Origin: an uncultured Mucilaginibacter sp.
GTDB lineage: Bacteria; Bacteroidota; Bacteroidia; Sphingobacteriales; Sphingobacteriaceae
Assembly: GCF_913773635.1 (NCBI RefSeq)
Contig: NZ_CAJYGQ010000010.1
Location: forward strand, 62,001-126,000
Direction: 5' to 3'
DNA length: 64,000 nt
How positions within the stretch are numbered: the stretch's first letter is position 1; each line of letters begins with the position of its first letter. Under the pieces are notes generated by a model. It saw only the letters and a program-made list of their open reading frames with translations. It did no database searches and was not told the origin of the DNA. The position numbers and the translations under genes are program-made. This document shows, in pieces, positions 18,818 to 27,135 of the stretch.

Positions 18818-20017
18818 ATGAATACAAGCTTTAAAAGCAGACTTGACAGCCTTGAGCGCGAGCACACGTTGCTTATTGAAAGAAAGAATTTGAAGAAAAC
18901 ATCATCTAACGGAATATTTGATCGTTACGAGTACCCTATACTTACTGCCGAGCATGCGCCGCTTGAGTGGCGGTATGACTTTAATCCAACAAGCAATCCG
19001 TACTTAATGGAGCGTTGCGGTATTAATGCCATTTTCAATGCCGGTGCTATCAAGGTAGATGAAAAGTATTTGGTAGTGGCCCGTGTGGAAGGGTTGGACC
19101 GTAAATCGTTTTTTGCAGTGGCCGAAAGCGATAACGGTATTGATGGCTTTAAATTTTGGGACTACCCGGTTGAGATGCCCGAAAATGAGATGCCTGATAC
19201 CAACGTATATGATATGCGTGTAGTACAGCACGAAGACGGTTGGATTTACGGCTTATTTTGTACCGAAAGGCGTGACCAATCGGCACATGAAGGCGACCAG
19301 TCTGCCGCTATAGCACAATGTGGCATTGCCCGTACCAAAGATTTAAAAAGCTGGGAAAGGCTTGCCGATCTTAAAACGCCATCACCTCAGCAACGCAATG
19401 TTGTTTTACATCCCGAATTTGTGGATGGTAAATATGCATTTTATACCCGCCCGCAAGATAGTTTTATTGATGCTGGAAAGGGCGGCGGCATAGGCTTTGG
19501 ACTAAGCAGTTCAATTGAAGAGGCTGTGGTTGAACAGGAAATTGTGATTGATAGAAAAGTATATCACACCGTTTACGAAGCTAAAAATGGTTTAGGCCCG
19601 GCGCCAATTAAAACTGAGCATGGTTGGTTACATCTTGCTCATGGTGTACGTAACACTGCAGCAGGCTTAAGATATGTGCTTTATATGTTTATGACCGATT
19701 TGCATGACATCACCAAGGTAATTCATAAACCGGCAGGTTATTTTATGGCACCGGAAGGTGAGGAGCGAATAGGTGATGTGTCAAACGTGCTGTTTAGCAA
19801 TGGTTGGATAGCTGACCAAGACGGAACTGTATTTATATACTATGCATCTTCAGATACTCGTCAGCACGTTGCCACATCAACCGTTAACAAGTTGGTTGAT
19901 TATGTGATGAATACGCCTGAAGATCAATTGCGATCATCAAAAACTGTTGAGGCTATAGCTGCTATGGTTGATAGCAACAAAAAACTTAACGGAACAGCCG
20001 AGCCTGTAAGTATTTAA
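18818..20017 (+). CDS. GH130 family 4-O-beta-D-mannosyl-D-glucose phosphorylase
   Basis: About 399 residues starting at ATG 18818; an in-frame GTG 12 nt earlier is a weaker start. No signal peptide, so it is cytosolic. The sequence closely follows the characterised GH130 subfamily 1 enzymes as I recall them: [86 protein letters not shown] and the [21 protein letters not shown] block. These enzymes convert Man-beta-1,4-Glc plus phosphate to mannose 1-phosphate and glucose. That implies beta-1,4-linked mannosyl-glucose units in the imported sugar. No cellobiose 2-epimerase is encoded in the window, so the disaccharide may arise directly from a glucomannan-like chain. Confidence 0.93.
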   Translation: MNTSFKSRLDSLEREHTLLIERKNLKKTSSNGIFDRYEYPILTAEHAPLEWRYDFNPTSNPYLMERCGINAIFNAGAIKVDEKYLVVARVEGLDRKSFFAVAESDNGIDGFKFWDYPVEMPENEMPDTNVYDMRVVQHEDGWIYGLFCTERRDQSAHEGDQSAAIAQCGIARTKDLKSWERLADLKTPSPQQRNVVLHPEFVDGKYAFYTRPQDSFIDAGKGGGIGFGLSSSIEEAVVEQEIVIDRKVYHTVYEAKNGLGPAPIKTEHGWLHLAHGVRNTAAGLRYVLYMFMTDLHDITKVIHKPAGYFMAPEGEERIGDVSNVLFSNGWIADQDGTVFIYYASSDTRQHVATSTVNKLVDYVMNTPEDQLRSSKTVEAIAAMVDSNKKLNGTAEPVSI

Positions 20018-20019
20018 AT

Positions 20020-22155
20020 ATGAATAGCGGTAAACATAGTAGTTACAGGCATAACCCTTTGTTAAGTTTTTGTGCGTTGCTATGGCTAATTGTGTTGTTT
20101 GCCAGTTGCGACAGGATAGAGTTGTACAAGAACACCGTTGACTGGTCAAACCCAGGTGGAGATGCAGGTCAAACCAAGTACTCAACGCTTGACCAGATCA
20201 ACGCCACCAACGTAAAAAACCTCAAGGTTGCGTGGACTTTCAAGTCGGGCAATAAAGATGGTAATGTGCAGTGTAACCCGTTAATTGTTGGCGGAATTAT
20301 GTTTGTAACAACCCCTTCGCAAACTCTTTTTGCCGTAGATGGAACAAACGGTAAAATGCTCTGGCGTTTTGACCCATCGCGCAAAGGTGAAAAGCTTGGT
20401 GGCCTCAATAGAGGTGTTGTTTACTGGCGCTCGGGCAAGGATGCTTTCTTGTTTTACACGGCAGGCAGTTTCCTGTACAAGGTTGATATGTATACCGGCT
20501 ATGCCGATAAAGCTTTTGGAGACGAAGGTCGTATTGACCTGAACAAAGGTTTGGTACGCTCATCCGATAAAATGGCTATAACTTCTCCGGGAGCACCAGC
20601 CATTTATAAAAACATGGTTATTGTAGGCGCATTAAGCTGGAGTGCACCGGCCAACGTTAGCGCATTTGATGTGCATACCGGCAAGCGCTTATGGAAATTT
20701 AATACCATACCACAGCCCGGCGAATATGGTTACGAAACCTGGGGTAACAAAAATTTTTGGAAGGATGGTGCAGGCATTAACTCTTGGGGAGGCATTACGG
20801 TTGACAACGAAACCGGAATGGTTTATTTCCCTACCGGGCAACCAAAAGATGATTTTTACAGGGCCGATAATAAAGGAGCGCAGTTATATGGCAACAGCAT
20901 AGTCGCAGTAAATGCCAATACCGGTAAACGAGTATGGCACTATCAGGCCATTCATCACGATTTATGGGATTTGGATATGCCGTGTGCGCCAACATTGGTA
21001 ACGCTTAACATGAACGGCAAACAGGTAAAAGGCGTTATGCAGCTTACCAAAACAGGTAATATTTTACTGTTTGAACGATTAACGGGTAAACTGCTGTCAA
21101 ATGTAGTTGAAACACCTGTGCCGCAATCAACATTATCGGGAGAGCATTCATACCCAACGCAACCTAAAGTATTATGGCCGCAATCATTCACAAAGCAGGT
21201 GGTTACAGCCGATGATGTTACTAACCGCACACCCGAGGCACATAACGCTGCAAAGAAAATTATTGCCGAATCGGAAACCGGTTGGTACTTGCCACCATCG
21301 AAAAAGGGAATTTTATACTATGGCATACACGGTGGAGCAGAGTGGGGTGGTGGGTCATATGATCCGCAGGAAAACATGCTTTACATAAATGCCAACGAGC
21401 TGGCCTGGCTCATTAAAATGAAAGATATTAATGAAGCCGGTAAACAAGGTGGCAACAAGGGTGAGCCAATGAGTGCAGGTAATGCCGTATTTTTGAAAAT
21501 GGGTTGTCCAAGTTGCCATGGCGCTAACCGCGAAGGGCAGGGAGCTGCCCCGGCGTTAACCCATCTGGACCAAAAATATAAAGAAGCAGATATTGTAAAC
21601 ATACTCAAGAGCGGCCGTGGAGCTATGCCTGCGTTTCCGCAAATAGAGGAAAAGGATAGAAAAGACATTGTAGAGTTTCTGCTTAATAAAAAAAGCACTT
21701 CGGCATCAGTGGCCGTTAAAGGAAAGCCTGAGTTCCGTTCGTTAGGATATAACAAATTTCTAGATGCAGATGGTTACCCGGCCACTGCACCGCCATGGGG
21801 CACACTAAATGCGGTTGACCTTAATACTGGTAAAATAAAATGGAAAGTGCCTTTGGGAGAATACCCTGAGCTTACTAAAAAAGGTATGCCAATAACCGGT
21901 ACGGAAAACTTTGGCGGCAACCTGGTTACTAAGGGTGGCTTAATTTTTATTGGAGCAACGCGCGATGAAAAGTTCAGAGCGTTCGATAAACACACAGGTA
22001 AAATATTGTGGGAAGTAAAGCTGCCTTATGGCGGATACGCTTCGCCAAGTACTTATGCCGTTAACGGCAAGCAATACATTGTGATACCTGCTACAGGCGG
22101 TGGCAAGCTGGGCGGACCGACCGGCGATACCTATGTAGCCTACGCTTTACCTTAA
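20020..22155 (+). CDS. PQQ-dependent sugar/alcohol dehydrogenase with inserted cytochrome c domain
   Basis: 711-residue lipoprotein (lipobox FASC, C30). An eight-bladed quinoprotein beta-propeller is indicated by repeated propeller motifs (LFAVDGTNGKMLWRF, VSAFDVHTGKRLWKF, IVAVNANTGKRVWHY, LNAVDLNTGKIKWKV, FRAFDKHTGKILWEV) and by HHDLWDLDMP, typical of this family. A heme c site, C496-P-S-C499-H500, lies in a cytochrome c domain (about 480-565) inserted between blades. It would oxidise a sugar or glycoside in the periplasm and pass electrons to the respiratory chain. It begins 2 nt after the phosphorylase stop, so it is tightly coupled to glycan metabolism. No PQQ biosynthesis genes are present here. 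Confidence 0.9.
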   Translation: MNSGKHSSYRHNPLLSFCALLWLIVLFASCDRIELYKNTVDWSNPGGDAGQTKYSTLDQINATNVKNLKVAWTFKSGNKDGNVQCNPLIVGGIMFVTTPSQTLFAVDGTNGKMLWRFDPSRKGEKLGGLNRGVVYWRSGKDAFLFYTAGSFLYKVDMYTGYADKAFGDEGRIDLNKGLVRSSDKMAITSPGAPAIYKNMVIVGALSWSAPANVSAFDVHTGKRLWKFNTIPQPGEYGYETWGNKNFWKDGAGINSWGGITVDNETGMVYFPTGQPKDDFYRADNKGAQLYGNSIVAVNANTGKRVWHYQAIHHDLWDLDMPCAPTLVTLNMNGKQVKGVMQLTKTGNILLFERLTGKLLSNVVETPVPQSTLSGEHSYPTQPKVLWPQSFTKQVVTADDVTNRTPEAHNAAKKIIAESETGWYLPPSKKGILYYGIHGGAEWGGGSYDPQENMLYINANELAWLIKMKDINEAGKQGGNKGEPMSAGNAVFLKMGCPSCHGANREGQGAAPALTHLDQKYKEADIVNILKSGRGAMPAFPQIEEKDRKDIVEFLLNKKSTSASVAVKGKPEFRSLGYNKFLDADGYPATAPPWGTLNAVDLNTGKIKWKVPLGEYPELTKKGMPITGTENFGGNLVTKGGLIFIGATRDEKFRAFDKHTGKILWEVKLPYGGYASPSTYAVNGKQYIVIPATGGGKLGGPTGDTYVAYALP

Positions 22156-22167
22156 CCGTTTTAGACT

Positions 22168-23070
22168 ATGAAGAGATACCAGTATTATACCTTAATAATT
22201 GTTTGTGCGCTAACAATTGCCACGGTTGCATTTACGACTAAGGTCCCGTCAAAAAAAGGCGTTTTTGCAAAGAGCAATTTGGTAGCCTGGTGCATTGTGC
22301 CTTATGATGTAAAGAATCGTAACGCCCAAGAACGTGCGCAGATGCTTAATCAATTAGGCATAACTAAAATGGCGTACGACTGGCGCGAAAAGCATATTCC
22401 TTATTTTGCCGATGAACTGAAAGCGCTTAAAAAGCATCACATTAAGCTACAGGCATTCTGGTACATGTCTGGACCTAATCCGCAACGGGATACCAACTTA
22501 AAAATCATATTGGATGTGCTGAAGCGCAATAAAGTTAAAACGCAAATTTGGCTCATGATGGTTGGGGTTGACATGGAAAAAATGACCCAGCAGCAAAAGG
22601 TAGATACGCTTAGCAAACCGGTAAAGTATATTGCTGAGCAAGCTGCAAAAATTGGTTGCCAGGTTGGATTGTACAATCATGGAGGCTGGTATGGCGAACC
22701 TGAAAATCAGTTGGCCATCATCAACGAACTGAAGATGCCTAACGTAGGTATGGTATACAATTTCCACCATGCGGAAGAACAGGCTTCACGGTTCTCAAAG
22801 TTTTATCCAAAAATATTGCCGCATTTGCTAACGCTAAATATCTCGGGCCTTAAAGGCGTTGATCCTGCAAAGGTAGTGCCTGTTGGCGAGGGCGATACTG
22901 AATATCAGTTAATGAAGATGGTGCTTAAAAGTAAATACAAAGGCCCTGTAGGTATCATTAATGAGGACACTCATCCCGATGCAGAAACCGGCCTGAAAAT
23001 AAATATGGACGGTGTTGCTAAGGTGCTCAAATCCATTGGAGATGAAACTGATTTAAAAACATATCAATAA
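22168..23070 (+). CDS. Exported sugar phosphate isomerase/epimerase-like TIM barrel protein
   Basis: 300 residues with an N-terminal hydrophobic signal (YTLIIVCALTIATVAF) and no lipobox. The body is an AP-endonuclease-2/xylose-isomerase-like TIM barrel: LGITKMAYDWREKHIP, QVGLYNHGGWYGEPENQ, MVYNFHHAEE, LTLNISGLKG, VPVGEGDTEY. Candidate metal and catalytic residues are in the NHGGW, NFHHAE and GEGD segments. An exported member next to a quinoprotein dehydrogenase is compatible with a 3-keto-glycoside lyase or keto-sugar isomerase role, as described for relatives of this fold; the sequence does not decide this. It starts 12 nt after the dehydrogenase. Confidence 0.8.
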   Translation: MKRYQYYTLIIVCALTIATVAFTTKVPSKKGVFAKSNLVAWCIVPYDVKNRNAQERAQMLNQLGITKMAYDWREKHIPYFADELKALKKHHIKLQAFWYMSGPNPQRDTNLKIILDVLKRNKVKTQIWLMMVGVDMEKMTQQQKVDTLSKPVKYIAEQAAKIGCQVGLYNHGGWYGEPENQLAIINELKMPNVGMVYNFHHAEEQASRFSKFYPKILPHLLTLNISGLKGVDPAKVVPVGEGDTEYQLMKMVLKSKYKGPVGIINEDTHPDAETGLKINMDGVAKVLKSIGDETDLKTYQ

Positions 23071-23088
23071 CATTATGCTGCTTTAATT

Positions 23089-24417
23089 ATGAAATCAATT
23101 TATTTATTACTGAGCTTTGTACTCAGTGCAGCTGTTACTATTGCTCAACCTAAACCTTATAGCGGTGTGCTCAACGGCAACCGCTTTCTTACTTTTAACG
23201 CCATTATAAGGGTTAACCAAATTGAGGCAACCCGCACCCTTAACCTGGGCGAGGATGAACGTAGCCTGCACACGCCTCAAAGGGTCATAGCCTTTCGTAA
23301 GGGGGTAGAAGATGGCTTTCCGGGCGCACGTATTACCTGGGCATTAAGCTGGCTGGCTTTGCATGATACTACAGCCAATTACATGGCAATCAAAAAGCTG
23401 GTCACGCAATATCACAAGCAATATGGCGATGAGATAACGTTTATACCGGGTGCGTATTTCTCGAATGCACACAATACCCGCAGCCAGGTAAATAGAGATT
23501 TGCACGATGGGCTGGCAAAGGTATCGGCAATTGTAGGTAATAATTACCGCCCAAAATGTGTGGTTGCTGGTTTTTTGGCAGCAGCTAATCAAAAGTATTT
23601 GGCCGCTAACGAAAACATTCATGTGTGCCAGGGAAACATATGGAGCCAATATGCTATTGATAATCAGGATGGGGAAGGTTCGGTAGTTTACCCATATTAC
23701 CCGTCTGTTGACCACTTTTGTAAGCCGGCACAATCTAAAGCCGACTTCATTGACTGTGTAAACCTTGACGGTTGGACAATGGATTTTTTGGCGGCTAGGC
23801 GAGAAGGTTATGCCGACGGATTTAATAGCCGCCTAGGAGTAGGGCCAATTGAAACATTAGGTAAGTATGGCGAAACTACCGGTATTAAAGAAATGATCCA
23901 CGCCACGGCAGCACATTTTGATGAAGGCTTTAAGCTTAACAAGTTTGGTTGGGTGACGGTGAACTGGGAAGTATCGCTTGATATACCGGTGAGCGGTTTA
24001 ACCGAATGGTTACACCAAATTAAACAACGCTGGCCGCAAACACAATTTATTACTATGGGAGAGTTTGGCCTTACCTGGCGCAAAGCTTATAAAACCAATA
24101 ATTTCAATTACCAATTCATCCAGCGCGGAAGCGGTATCGGAGGTTCAGACAAGCCATTGGAAATAAAATGGTTGATGAATAAATCTTTCCGCCTTGCATT
24201 GTTACGCAACTGGCAAACTAAAAGCCCATGGCAGGTAATTGACTTTACTAAATACGATGGAAACATCAAAGAACCAGATACACTTACCCGCAACTGGAGC
24301 ATTTTAGGCGCCATCAATCAAAAGCAAACACGCCCACAAGACAAGCCTGTAAGTTTAAGCAAGCTGTCGACAACCGATATTAAGCTTATCCACAAATACT
24401 ATCCCGGGTTAAAATAA
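23089..24417 (+). CDS. DUF3863-like secreted protein of unknown function
   Basis: 442 residues with a clear signal peptide (ending TIAQ). It resembles the DUF3863/DUF3864 proteins of Bacteroidota as far as I can judge from memory, which are predicted TIM-barrel-like enzymes without established activity. Notable conserved-looking segments are FLTFNAIIRVNQIEATR, GARITWALSWLALHD, FIPGAYFSNAHNTR, NIHVCQGNIWSQYAIDNQDGEG, VTVNWEVSLDI and FITMGEFGLTWR, rich in Trp, His and Glu. It is the last gene of the symporter operon, 18 nt after the isomerase-like gene. It could be a hydrolase or lyase acting on the same glycan. Confidence 0.65.
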   Translation: MKSIYLLLSFVLSAAVTIAQPKPYSGVLNGNRFLTFNAIIRVNQIEATRTLNLGEDERSLHTPQRVIAFRKGVEDGFPGARITWALSWLALHDTTANYMAIKKLVTQYHKQYGDEITFIPGAYFSNAHNTRSQVNRDLHDGLAKVSAIVGNNYRPKCVVAGFLAAANQKYLAANENIHVCQGNIWSQYAIDNQDGEGSVVYPYYPSVDHFCKPAQSKADFIDCVNLDGWTMDFLAARREGYADGFNSRLGVGPIETLGKYGETTGIKEMIHATAAHFDEGFKLNKFGWVTVNWEVSLDIPVSGLTEWLHQIKQRWPQTQFITMGEFGLTWRKAYKTNNFNYQFIQRGSGIGGSDKPLEIKWLMNKSFRLALLRNWQTKSPWQVIDFTKYDGNIKEPDTLTRNWSILGAINQKQTRPQDKPVSLSKLSTTDIKLIHKYYPGLK

Positions 24418-24431
24418 AATCCGGGATTTTG
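24401..24431. terminator. Hairpin at the convergent junction DUF3863-like / GH140-like
   Basis: ATCCCGG (24401-24407) pairs with CCGGGAT (24421-24427) around the stop codon of the plus-strand gene and is followed by TTTT. Short but well placed to end the symporter operon. Confidence 0.45.
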
Positions 24432-24440
24432 CAGAGCCAT

Positions 24441-25850
24441 TTACAACTTACTTTTCAATAAAAGCACCCAGTCGTTACCTGGTCCTGCAGTCGGTGGAGT
24501 GAAACGTTCAATGCCGGCATGTTTGAAAGTATTTATATATGATTTTTTCCCAAGCCGTGGGTCATACCAGTAAGCCTTTAAAGGATATTTCAGCTGTTTA
24601 AGGTCAAGCACGGTTGATTGCCCCAGTGCCATATAAACTATAGCTGAAGTATGTTTACTGTTGGATGCCGCAGCTATGTAGGTGCTGTCGGCAGCATTTT
24701 TTCCTTTTATTAGTTTTGTATTTGGTATTAAATCGTAAAAGCAGTTTGCAAATAGTTTATTTAAGTTTTTAATCTGCCGGGCTCCGGGGCTGTTCAATGC
24801 TTCTTTCCAGTCGGTAAGGGTGGGTATTACGAAACTGCCACCCTTTTTAAACATTTGCCAAACGGCGTTATGGCCGTAAGTATAACCGCATGCTCCCGAT
24901 AAAAGGTTCCAGTAGGCATGTACACGAACATCATAATCGGTAAAAAAACCATTTTTAAAATGTAATTTATCTGCCAGTGTATTGTCTTTATTCAATATAG
25001 AAGATGGCACGGTTTGCTGTTGATCCAATTTCATAAACGCCCAAAATTCAACAGGTATTTCCTCATAAGCGGGCTCGGCATCTAAAAATGGCTTTACAGG
25101 TTTCTTATAATAATCGGCTTGTGCAAATTTAAAGACCGGCATAAAGTGATGTGCATGACCGCTTTGATAGGTGTTAAAATCAATCCATTCGTCATTTTGA
25201 AACCAACGTGATGATGAGCTTTCGCCTGCGGGATGGTAAGTTATAAGCTGCCTGCTATTGCCTTTTTTCAACCCTGCTGCCATGGCCTTCCATATGTTAT
25301 AAGCAGTCGGGCCGTTTATATCCCTGTCGCCGCCGAGGACCCAAATTATTGGTTTTTTAGCGTAACGCCGGGCTAAAAATTCACCATATATCAAGGCATT
25401 ACTTTTATCAAAAATAACCGAGTCTTTACCAGCCCGGTTTGATGGCACCTTATCGGCCCATGTAGGCAGCACAGCCATGTATAATCCAAGCGATGCCGCC
25501 TTATTGATTACGTGGTCTATATGTTTAAAAAAAGCATCGTTAGGTTTTAAAGGCGATAAACGGGTAAAAGGCAAATGACCGTAAACATCGGGTTTAGTTA
25601 AGCCGCTATCTTCAGATATAATTACGGCCTGTATAACCGTAAACCCTTGTTTAGCCCGGGTTTCGAGGTAATGGTCGGCTTCATCGTCGCTCAGCTTGTG
25701 GAATAATTCCCAGGCAGTATCGCCCATCCAAAAAAAGGGTTTACCTTTTGCGTCAATCAGATATCTTTTATCAGCGCTTACTTTGAGTGTTTGGCCTTTA
25801 ATTGATAGCTGGTAAAAAGATAGAATAAATAGCAGTATAATTAATCGCAT
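24441..25850 (-). CDS. GH140-like (DUF4038) glycoside hydrolase
   Basis: About 469 residues when the ATG at 25850 is used; it opens a proper signal peptide (MRLIILLFILSFYQLSIKGQ), whereas the longer ORF adds 13 residues. The catalytic TIM barrel shows RYLIDAKGKPFFWMGDTAWELFHKL, WVLGGDRDING with a candidate acid/base aspartate, and FLDAEPAYEEIP with the candidate nucleophile glutamate. The C-terminal beta domain (from about 395) resembles the collagen-binding-like module that accompanies these barrels. Characterised GH140 enzymes release apiose-linked units from pectic rhamnogalacturonan II, but the family is broad and this member's specificity is open. Encoded opposite to the rest of the locus and divergent from the second GH5. 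Confidence 0.82.
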   Translation of the reverse strand: MRLIILLFILSFYQLSIKGQTLKVSADKRYLIDAKGKPFFWMGDTAWELFHKLSDDEADHYLETRAKQGFTVIQAVIISEDSGLTKPDVYGHLPFTRLSPLKPNDAFFKHIDHVINKAASLGLYMAVLPTWADKVPSNRAGKDSVIFDKSNALIYGEFLARRYAKKPIIWVLGGDRDINGPTAYNIWKAMAAGLKKGNSRQLITYHPAGESSSSRWFQNDEWIDFNTYQSGHAHHFMPVFKFAQADYYKKPVKPFLDAEPAYEEIPVEFWAFMKLDQQQTVPSSILNKDNTLADKLHFKNGFFTDYDVRVHAYWNLLSGACGYTYGHNAVWQMFKKGGSFVIPTLTDWKEALNSPGARQIKNLNKLFANCFYDLIPNTKLIKGKNAADSTYIAAASNSKHTSAIVYMALGQSTVLDLKQLKYPLKAYWYDPRLGKKSYINTFKHAGIERFTPPTAGPGNDWVLLLKSKL

Positions 25851-25933
25851 AATTAAGCTTAAAATTGGAGCTTTAAATGTATTAACCATTTTATATAATT
25901 GCGATATAATGCCAGTTAAAGATAAGCCTCGGT

Positions 25934-25946
25934 TAAAAAAGTATTA
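25934..25946 (+). promoter_or_regulatory. Candidate operator TAAAAAAGTATTA before second GH5
   Basis: Third exact copy of the 13-mer, between the divergent GH140-like and GH5 genes. It ends 21 bp before a consensus -7 box TACTTTTG (25968-25975), so it occupies the position where a -33 element would be, as expected for an activator site. Confidence 0.55.
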
Positions 25947-25967
25947 CAACCCGCAAACAGGTAAATG

Positions 25968-25975
25968 TACTTTTG
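25968..25975 (+). promoter_or_regulatory. Bacteroidota-type -7 element for second GH5
   Basis: TACTTTTG fits TAnnTTTG and lies 59 bp before the GH5 start. No TTTG -33 box is found at 19-21 bp; the 13-mer word is there instead. Confidence 0.5.
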
Positions 25976-26034
25976 AAATGTTTACTAATGCAGGCTCATT
26001 TACTTTGAGCCAAGTTTAACCATTATACCAATTT

Positions 26035-27063
26035 ATGAGAATAGTTTGTACAGCATTGCTTGCCTGCGCATGTTTCGTATCTGTAAGTGCACAATCATTA
26101 AAGTCGTTGAAAGCGGGTGCTGCGCCATTTGGTGTGAATTTGGCAGGGGCCGATTTTGGGCAGATACCGGGCACTTATGAAAAGGATTACGATTATCCCA
26201 CCGCTAACGATGTTGAGTATTTAAAGTCAAAAGGTTTCAGGCTAATCAGGCTTCCATTTTTGTGGGAACGGTTGCAGCCGCAGTTAAATGGTGAGTTAGA
26301 TACTTTTCAGGTGAACAAACTTGTAAAGGTGATTGATGTAGCTGCTGAAAAAGGCATGCTTGTGATACCTGATATGCACAACTATTGCCGCCGCATGATT
26401 AATGGAGAACTTACCCTCATTAACACCAAAGGTGTAACTATTGATATGGTAGCCGATGCCTGGAAGAAGCTGGCTGTTAAATTGAAAGATAAAAAGAACA
26501 TATGGGGCTACGGAATTATGAACGAGCCTCATGATATGCCCGATAGTACCGCCTGGTTTAATATAGCACAAGCCATCATAACTCAGATTAGAACCGTAGA
26601 CCAAAAGCACCCGATAGTTGTTGGCGGCGATAACTGGAGCTCGGCAGCCAAATGGCAAAACGGAAGCGATCACCTCAAAAATCTTAAAGATCCGGCTAAC
26701 AACCTGGTATTTGAAGCACACCTTTATTTTGATAATGATGGATCGGGTACTTACAAAGTGAGCTACGAAGATGAAAAGGCAACCCCTCAAACAGGTGTGG
26801 AACGTGCGCAGCCATTTGTAAACTGGCTTCAAAAAAACAAACTTAAAGGCTTTATAGGTGAGTACGGCGCACCTGATGATGATGAACGCTGGCTGGTTAC
26901 TTTAGATAACTTTTTAAAGTATATACAAGCAAACGGAGTTAACGGTACTTACTGGGCAGCCGGTCATCGTTGGGGCGACTATAAATTAGCAGTACAACCT
27001 ATAAACGGAAAAGACAGGCCGCAAATGAAAGTGTTAACTAAGTACACTTTTGTAAAAAAGTAA
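26035..27063 (+). CDS. GH5-family glycanase, secreted (second paralogue)
   Basis: 342 residues with signal peptide (ending VSAQ) and no lipobox cysteine. It aligns along its length with the GH5 lipoprotein at 10007: PFGVNLAGADFG, IRLPFLWERLQ, PDMHNYCRR, WGYGIMNEP with acid/base E164, YFDNDGSGTY, GEYGAP with nucleophile E276, and NGTYWAAG. The two are clear duplicates that differ in anchoring, one lipidated and one soluble, so they may act at the surface and in the periplasm on the same linkage. Monocistronic, with its own -7 box and 13-mer operator candidate upstream and a hairpin downstream. Confidence 0.9.
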   Translation: MRIVCTALLACACFVSVSAQSLKSLKAGAAPFGVNLAGADFGQIPGTYEKDYDYPTANDVEYLKSKGFRLIRLPFLWERLQPQLNGELDTFQVNKLVKVIDVAAEKGMLVIPDMHNYCRRMINGELTLINTKGVTIDMVADAWKKLAVKLKDKKNIWGYGIMNEPHDMPDSTAWFNIAQAIITQIRTVDQKHPIVVGGDNWSSAAKWQNGSDHLKNLKDPANNLVFEAHLYFDNDGSGTYKVSYEDEKATPQTGVERAQPFVNWLQKNKLKGFIGEYGAPDDDERWLVTLDNFLKYIQANGVNGTYWAAGHRWGDYKLAVQPINGKDRPQMKVLTKYTFVKK

Positions 27064-27088
27064 AAACTTATTGATCCGTTTTGATTAC

Positions 27089-27135
27089 AAAACTGGGGAC
27101 ATTGGCTTACTTATCTAGTCGATGTCCTCAGTTTT
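27089..27135. terminator. Hairpin at convergent GH5 / metallophosphatase junction
   Basis: AAAACTGGGGACAT (27089-27102) pairs with 27122-27135 with one mismatch and ends in TTTT on the plus strand. The right arm overlaps the last codons of the minus-strand phosphatase gene, so it may serve both directions. Confidence 0.5.

Noticed and set aside
23344..23733. 129-codon minus-strand ORF in the DUF3863-like gene
   Set aside because: Shadow; residues rich in Ile and Cys without domain character.
26296..26832. 178-codon minus-strand ORF inside the second GH5
   Set aside because: Antisense of a gene with intact catalytic motifs; no matching features.
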